A stretch of 64,000 bases of DNA from Scytonema millei VB511283 (lineage in GTDB: Bacteria; Cyanobacteriota; Cyanobacteriia; Cyanobacteriales; Chroococcidiopsidaceae), in contig NZ_JTJC03000004.1 of assembly GCF_000817735.3 (NCBI RefSeq), positions 310,001-374,000 on the forward strand, given 5' to 3'. A program made the position numbers and the translations under genes. Of this stretch, positions 56,116 to 64,000 are shown piece by piece. The notes below the pieces were generated by a model. That model searched no databases, was not told where the DNA came from, and saw nothing but the letters and a program-made list of their open reading frames with translations. How positions within the stretch are numbered: position 1 is the first letter of the stretch; each line of letters starts with the position of its first letter.

Positions 56116-57978
56116 TCACTGGTCGCTGTTCGCTGACTCTTGTTCTTCCATCAACATGATTACCCCGTGAATTCCTTGCCTAGCGTCCATTAAAGGGGTG
56201 AGAGTAACTTTACATTGGATCGCCTTACCGCGCCGATTGATCGCATCTAGAATCACTTCAATAGAGCGAGATTCTCCTGCTAGACAGGAACGGATTTGTT
56301 GTCGCAACTGTCCGACTGGTAGACCAATATCGAAGTTTAAAAAATGTTGTCCTTCAACTTCGTTACTGCGCAAGCCCCAGAGATCTTCGGCTTTATTATT
56401 CCAAACTTGGACTTGCAGTTCGCGATTCACGACTACCACTCCACCGCGCAGACTAGTGAGGATCGACTCTAGAAAGGCATTGACTTGATTCAGTTCGTCG
56501 CTGCGCAATCGCAGTTCTTCATTAATTGTCTGCAACTCTTCATTGGAAGATTGCAGTTCTTCATTCATGGTTTCCAATTCTTCGTTAGTCGATTGCAGTT
56601 CCTCGTTTGTTGTCTCCAGTTCTTCATTAGAAGATTGCAACTCTTCGTTGGTTGTCTCTAATTCTTCATTGGTTGACTGCAATTCTTCATAAGCCATTTC
56701 CAATTCTTGATTGGAATGTTCTAGTTCCTCTTGCAACCGTCGCGAGCGGCTAACATCGATAAAAACAATGCTGCATCCCAGCATTCTCCCGTTAATGTCT
56801 TGCAGGAGCGATATTTGTACGTCAAAATACAAAGTCTCTCCAGAGGAAGAAATCCACTCTACCTCTGTTTGGTTGACGGTACGCCGTTCAGCATAGGCTT
56901 GGTCAATCCGAGAGCGCAGTTCTAGAGGGCGGTAAGAAATTTCTAAGTCTTGCAGCGGACGACCCAAATCTCTAGGATGAATATTAAATAAGTTGCGGGC
57001 GCGTTCGTTAGCTAATGTGAGTAGTCCATTGACATCGATCGCTATCTGTGCAGTGGAATTGAGGTCGAATGCTGTATCCCGAATGCGGACGTGGCTAGCT
57101 AAATAATTTGCTTCGTCATCGACGTGATTGTTCCCCATAAGCAACAAGCGATCGCGCATATTTCCTTTAGGAACTTTAATAAAAATTCGTCGCTTCAAAT
57201 CAACCGGCGTGAAAGAATCGCCGTGACTGAGTAACATTTCTGCTTTACCTAAAAATAAGAAGCCAGCATCATTTAAAGCAAAGTGAAAGCGGGCAATAAT
57301 TCTCGATTGAGCTTCAGCATTGAAATACATCAACGTGTTGCGACATAACAATAAGTCAATGCGGGAAATAGGTGCATCTTGTAACAAGTCATGACGACCG
57401 AAAATCACCGAACGGCGGAGGTCTTTACGAAAAGTATAAACCCCGTTGGAATTCTCAAAATAAAGTTCTAACATTTCCGGCGGAACGGAACTCACCTCTC
57501 GTTCGTTAAAAGTAGCGTGGCGGGCTTGGTTGAGCGCTTCTTCATCCACATCTGTTGCATAAATTTTGACGCGCTGACGCAACTGCTCGATGCCCACTAC
57601 CTCAGCCATCACCATTGCTAAAGTGTAAGCCTCTTGTCCCGAAGCACAGCCAGCACTCCAAATCCGAATTGGTTCTGTAGGTTCCTTGCGGGCAGTAATT
57701 CGAGGCACAATTTCTGTTGTCACGTAGTCCCAAGTCGCGCGATCGCGAAAAAAGGACGTGACATTGATCAAAATTGTGTTGAATAAATAGACGAATTCCT
57801 CTGGTGCTACCTCTAGACGATCCATATAATCGCTAAAGCTGTCGAGATCGAGCGTCTGCATTCGTTTGCGCACTCGCCGCATCAAACTAGAACGCTTATA
57901 CCCTGTAAAATCAAAGCCGCGATTGCGTTTAATGTAGTTAATTAACGCTTCAAACTCCGCATTAACCTCATCCGTCAT
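56116..57978 (-). CDS. CheR-type methyltransferase fused to PAS domains
   Basis: 620 residues. The N-terminal CheR helical domain begins FEALINYIKRNRGFDFTGYKRSSLMRRVRKRM; the SAM-binding part has IRIWSAGCASGQEAYTLAMVMAE, then YATDVDEEALNQARHATF and ISRIDLLLCRNTLMYF. A PAS domain follows (about 305-415). Next is a long Glu-rich coiled coil (about 425-490) of repeated NEELQSTNEELETT-like heptads. The last PAS domain (about 495-605) ends the protein. CheR methylates receptor glutamates; in fusions with PAS the target may not be a classic chemoreceptor. The stop borders a heptamer array and the start is 10 bp from the CheB gene, so the two are one operon. Confidence 0.92.
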   Translation of the reverse strand: MTDEVNAEFEALINYIKRNRGFDFTGYKRSSLMRRVRKRMQTLDLDSFSDYMDRLEVAPEEFVYLFNTILINVTSFFRDRATWDYVTTEIVPRITARKEPTEPIRIWSAGCASGQEAYTLAMVMAEVVGIEQLRQRVKIYATDVDEEALNQARHATFNEREVSSVPPEMLELYFENSNGVYTFRKDLRRSVIFGRHDLLQDAPISRIDLLLCRNTLMYFNAEAQSRIIARFHFALNDAGFLFLGKAEMLLSHGDSFTPVDLKRRIFIKVPKGNMRDRLLLMGNNHVDDEANYLASHVRIRDTAFDLNSTAQIAIDVNGLLTLANERARNLFNIHPRDLGRPLQDLEISYRPLELRSRIDQAYAERRTVNQTEVEWISSSGETLYFDVQISLLQDINGRMLGCSIVFIDVSRSRRLQEELEHSNQELEMAYEELQSTNEELETTNEELQSSNEELETTNEELQSTNEELETMNEELQSSNEELQTINEELRLRSDELNQVNAFLESILTSLRGGVVVVNRELQVQVWNNKAEDLWGLRSNEVEGQHFLNFDIGLPVGQLRQQIRSCLAGESRSIEVILDAINRRGKAIQCKVTLTPLMDARQGIHGVIMLMEEQESANSDQ

Positions 57979-57988
57979 CCCTCACCCC

Positions 57989-59686
57989 TCATCCCTTTAC
58001 CTCAACTGCAACTAGTTTTACCAAGGCAGGGGCAATCTCGTTCAACGGTAAAACCAGATCGACAACGCCAGTATTAATGGCTGCTTCTGGCATTCCACCA
58101 AATTCAGCAGTTTTGTAGTCTTGGACAATGACAGTTCCACCCATTTCTTCAATTGCTCTGACTCCCATTGCACCATCGCTACCCATACCCGTCAAGACAA
58201 CTGCGATCGCCTGTTGTTTGAAACTGGCGGCTACCGATTCAAAGAGCAAATCTGCTGAAGGACGAACAAAATGTACGAGTTCTGAGTGGGACAACGACAG
58301 GCTACCATCTGCATTAACTAATAGGTGATGGTCTGGCGGCGCAATGTAAACTGTCCCCGTACGCAAATAATCTCCCGGTCGAACTTGTACGACAGGCAGC
58401 TTTGTGCGACGGCTGAGAATATCTGCCATCATACTAGGGTAGTGAGGGCTGACATGCTGAACTACAGTAATAGCAGCAGGAAAATTTGCTGGTAATGCCG
58501 ATAGAACTTGGCTCAGAGCACTCAATCCTCCTGCGGAGGCGCAGATCGCTACAACTTTCTGAGGCGGCGAGGAGTCTTCCAAGGCAGGATGTTCCATTTT
58601 TGCTTCAGGAGTGACTCCCGAGGCTGCAATACTCTGCGATCCTACCACTTGTCCATTCGCTACTGATGTATCGCTGCCGTTACTGTCGCTTTTTAAGATC
58701 AGTTGGCGCACTAAAGTCGCCTGTTGATGTGCGGCTCGCGCTTGTTCTTCAAACCGTCTAGCAGAATAAGTTTGCTGGCGATCGCGGGCGCGATTTCTCA
58801 ATCGCTCTGTCAGGGCAGCTTTTTCTTCCAATGCTCGCAGTGCGCTCCACAGTGCATCTTCCAATGACTCTGACTGAGCGGCAAGTAAACTATCTGTAGA
58901 GTAAGCGTGACCCGTGCGACAGCGGAAGCGCATCAGCCTGCCTTCATCCAGTTCCCACAGCACGCCACCGCAATCTGGGCAAGCATACGGGGAGGGCGTA
59001 CCAGGGCGATCGGGGTTTTGCATAGCATTTAACTCTAGTTCTGCCATGTCAGCCTCCATTTCCATATCATCAGATACGGTTGTTGTTTCTGTTACTACAG
59101 GCTGGTTCGCCAGCTCTACAAGCAAGGCTGCCATCTCTGTCACGGGTAAAATGCGATCGACTTCTACATTTTCAATTGCACTGCGCGGCATTCCTGAATA
59201 CATTGCCTCTTCAGGATCTTGGACGATCGCCACGCCGTCTCGTTGCTTCACCGCCATCAGTCCTGCTGTCCCGTCATCTAGCGTCCCCGACAGTACCACG
59301 CCTACAACCCTTTGTCCGTATACCCGTGCTGCCGTGCGAAACAATGGATCTACCGCAGGGCGATGACCGTTTTCTTTAGGACCGCGAGCCAGAGTAATCG
59401 AGCCGCGTTTGACGAGCAAGTGGCGATCGGGTGGTGCGACATAAATTTTGCCATATTCGATCTGCTCGCCATCTTGAGGATGGAATGCTTTGGGGGAGGA
59501 TTGCTTCTGACGCTTGGCGATCGCCCGATTGAGAATTTTCGGGAGAACACTATAACCTTCAGAGGGAATGTGTAGTACGACAAAAATTGCCGCTGGAATA
59601 TCCGCCGATAAAAGGCTTAGCAGTTGAGACAGCGCTTCTACCCCACCAGCAGAAGCACCGATAACAATTATGTCGCGTCCGGGCAT
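57989..59686 (-). CDS. Tandem double CheB methylesterase domain protein
   Basis: 565 residues with two CheB catalytic domains and no receiver. Domain 1 (about 1-195): Ser in VIGASAGGVEALS, His in VVLHIPSEG and Asp in LSGTLDDGTAG. Domain 2 (about 378-560): Ser in ICASAGGLSALS, His in VVQHVSPHYPSM and Asp in TGMGSDGAMGVRA. Both triads look intact. Between them are a zinc-ribbon-like CPDCGG/FRCRTGH segment (about 233-262) and a helical linker. CheB removes methyl groups from receptors. The gene is followed within 10 bp by the CheR-PAS gene, giving opposing enzymes in one operon. Two active domains in one chain without a receiver are uncommon. Confidence 0.9.
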   Translation of the reverse strand: MPGRDIIVIGASAGGVEALSQLLSLLSADIPAAIFVVLHIPSEGYSVLPKILNRAIAKRQKQSSPKAFHPQDGEQIEYGKIYVAPPDRHLLVKRGSITLARGPKENGHRPAVDPLFRTAARVYGQRVVGVVLSGTLDDGTAGLMAVKQRDGVAIVQDPEEAMYSGMPRSAIENVEVDRILPVTEMAALLVELANQPVVTETTTVSDDMEMEADMAELELNAMQNPDRPGTPSPYACPDCGGVLWELDEGRLMRFRCRTGHAYSTDSLLAAQSESLEDALWSALRALEEKAALTERLRNRARDRQQTYSARRFEEQARAAHQQATLVRQLILKSDSNGSDTSVANGQVVGSQSIAASGVTPEAKMEHPALEDSSPPQKVVAICASAGGLSALSQVLSALPANFPAAITVVQHVSPHYPSMMADILSRRTKLPVVQVRPGDYLRTGTVYIAPPDHHLLVNADGSLSLSHSELVHFVRPSADLLFESVAASFKQQAIAVVLTGMGSDGAMGVRAIEEMGGTVIVQDYKTAEFGGMPEAAINTGVVDLVLPLNEIAPALVKLVAVEVKG

Positions 59687-59938
59687 TGGTTAGTTAGGGA
59701 GTAGGGAAGAGAGACAAGGGGGACAAGGAAGCAGAGGAGCAGAGGGGCAGAAGGGCAATCGGAATAAATAAAGAATAACTATCTGGTAGTCTTTGTTTAT
59801 CTATTTAATCAAACTAAGTTCACGCTAACAGAATATTAGATAAATAGCTTCATTCTTGAGAAAGTATAGAGCAGGGCAGAAGTCAGAAGTCGGAATTAAC
59901 TAATAACTGATAACTGATAACTGATAACTGGTCGCTGG

Positions 59939-59955
<17 letters not shown>
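59687..59955. repeat. Heptamer arrays between hybrid kinase and CheB genes
   Basis: GGGAGTA and GGACAAG units (59697-59730), then GCAGAGG units. After a unique AT-rich stretch come TGATAAC units (59902-59929) and TGGTCAC/CGGTCAC units that run into the end of the kinase gene at 59939, encoding its last residues. Confidence 0.7.
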
Positions 59956-63493
<3,538 letters not shown>

Positions 63494-63504
63494 AAGAATC
63501 TGGA

Positions 63505-63554
63505 ATCGGGAGTGGTATATACCCTGCTCCCTGCTCCCTGCTCCCTGCTCCCTT
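63505..63554. repeat. CTCCCTG heptamer array
   Basis: Five CTCCCTG units between the hybrid kinase gene and the CheY-like gene. This is the same heptamer that occurs inside the kinase gene at 61003-61035. Confidence 0.9.
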
Positions 63555-63557
63555 CAC

Positions 63558-63989
63558 TTAAGGCATTTCACTTAAAGTCCAATAATTATTCAGCGTTGCC
63601 ATAACTTGGATAAAGTTATCGAACGTGACTGGTTTGAGAATATATCCAGCGACATTCAGGTTGTAAGCCTCAACTTTATCTCTGTCTTCGTTAGATGTCG
63701 TCAACATCACGACAGGTATCTGTTTGAGATTGGCATCACCTCGCAATTCTCGTAAAAATTCAATTCCATTCATTCTGGGCATGTTTAAATCTAATAAAAT
63801 TAATCGCCGCTCTTGCGGGATTGGCGATGGTTCGCTTTCACTTCCTCGCAAGATTGACAATGCTTCTATCCCATCACTAGCCGTATAGAGTGGATTGGTA
63901 ATGTTATTTTTCTTAAACGCTCTTTTTACGTTCATGACATCCACTTCGTCATCCTCGACAAGCAGAATATGTATCATCTTGTCTTTCAT
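63558..63989 (-). CDS. CheY-like response regulator (Rcp1-type)
   Basis: 143 residues, a single receiver domain. The acidic pair is in ILLVEDDEVDVMNVKRAFKK, the phospho-acceptor Asp in LILLDLNMPRMNGIEFLREL, then Thr in PVVMLTTSNEDRDK and Lys in GYILKPVTFDNF. The extended insert after the first beta-strand (SDGIEALSILRG plus SESEPSPIPQER) is typical of Rcp1-like regulators that partner phytochrome-type kinases. It is first in the minus-strand signalling group, 64 bp before the hybrid kinase. The start at 63989 is preceded by only 11 bases in the window, so its promoter lies outside. Confidence 0.9.
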   Translation of the reverse strand: MKDKMIHILLVEDDEVDVMNVKRAFKKNNITNPLYTASDGIEALSILRGSESEPSPIPQERRLILLDLNMPRMNGIEFLRELRGDANLKQIPVVMLTTSNEDRDKVEAYNLNVAGYILKPVTFDNFIQVMATLNNYWTLSEMP

Positions 63990-64000
63990 TATGAAGTTTT

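Overview
The window is chromosomal DNA from a cyanobacterium. PsbU, BtpA, a PucC/BCH-type transporter, ferredoxin-dependent glutamate synthase, a DevBCA-type exporter, PatD- and HetZ-like proteins, several cyanobacteria-only families and very frequent GCGATCGC (HIP1) octamers all point that way. The PatD/HetZ/DevBCA set and the dense heptanucleotide repeats suggest a large-genome, Nostocales- or Chroococcidiopsis-like lineage. That placement is inference; no rRNA is present to confirm it. I found no rRNA, tRNA, CRISPR array or intact transposase.

Layout. 1-10.5 kb: CHAD protein, small hypothetical, DUF3120-like membrane protein, psbU, nadB, a CHASE2-PAS-GGDEF cyclase, a VKOR-thioredoxin fusion and btpA. 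10.8-21.6 kb: rimO, a CrhR-like DEAD-box helicase, aldo/keto reductase, PucC-family transporter, inositol-monophosphatase-like protein, a VanZ/LamG membrane protein, a ChaN-like protein, a zinc alcohol dehydrogenase-like protein and a small Cys-motif membrane protein. 22-34 kb: AraC regulator, ferric-reductase-like membrane protein, rsmE, a potC-like permease, an acyltransferase, a broken ltrA fragment, patD-like, relA/spoT, a HetZ-related protein, and rsmA-ispE-DUF3082 on the minus strand. 34-41 kb: a devB-devC-devA exporter operon and a triple-GAF photoreceptor-like protein. 41-54 kb: an ArsR-ClpN fusion, a DUF433/DUF5615 toxin-antitoxin pair, pyrB, a response regulator, ispH, a SufR-like regulator, ridA, argH and the 4.7-kb ferredoxin glutamate synthase gene. 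54-64 kb: a minus-strand signalling block in the order CheY-like regulator, REC-PAS-GAF histidine kinase, double CheB, CheR-PAS, PAS histidine kinase.

The most striking feature is repeat content. Nearly every intergenic gap carries heptanucleotide tandem repeats (TGATAAC, GGTAGTT, CTCCCTG, GACTCCC, ACCCCAC, AAAAGTC and others) and short palindromic elements. Some sit in frame inside conserved genes: glutamate synthase, aspartate carbamoyltransferase, RsmE, the GAF photoreceptor and the large hybrid kinase. There they encode low-complexity inserts, in two cases with a seven-residue period. Other notable items are two tandem DXCF-type GAF domains whose usual Cys-His is Cys-Tyr, attached to an eroded chemoreceptor signalling domain; a winged-helix regulator fused to a ClpC-type N-domain; a double CheB protein; and a truncated LtrA gene.

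All calls come from reading the sequence and recalling protein families; no database search was run. Start codons were moved downstream where the first possible start lies inside repeat DNA.
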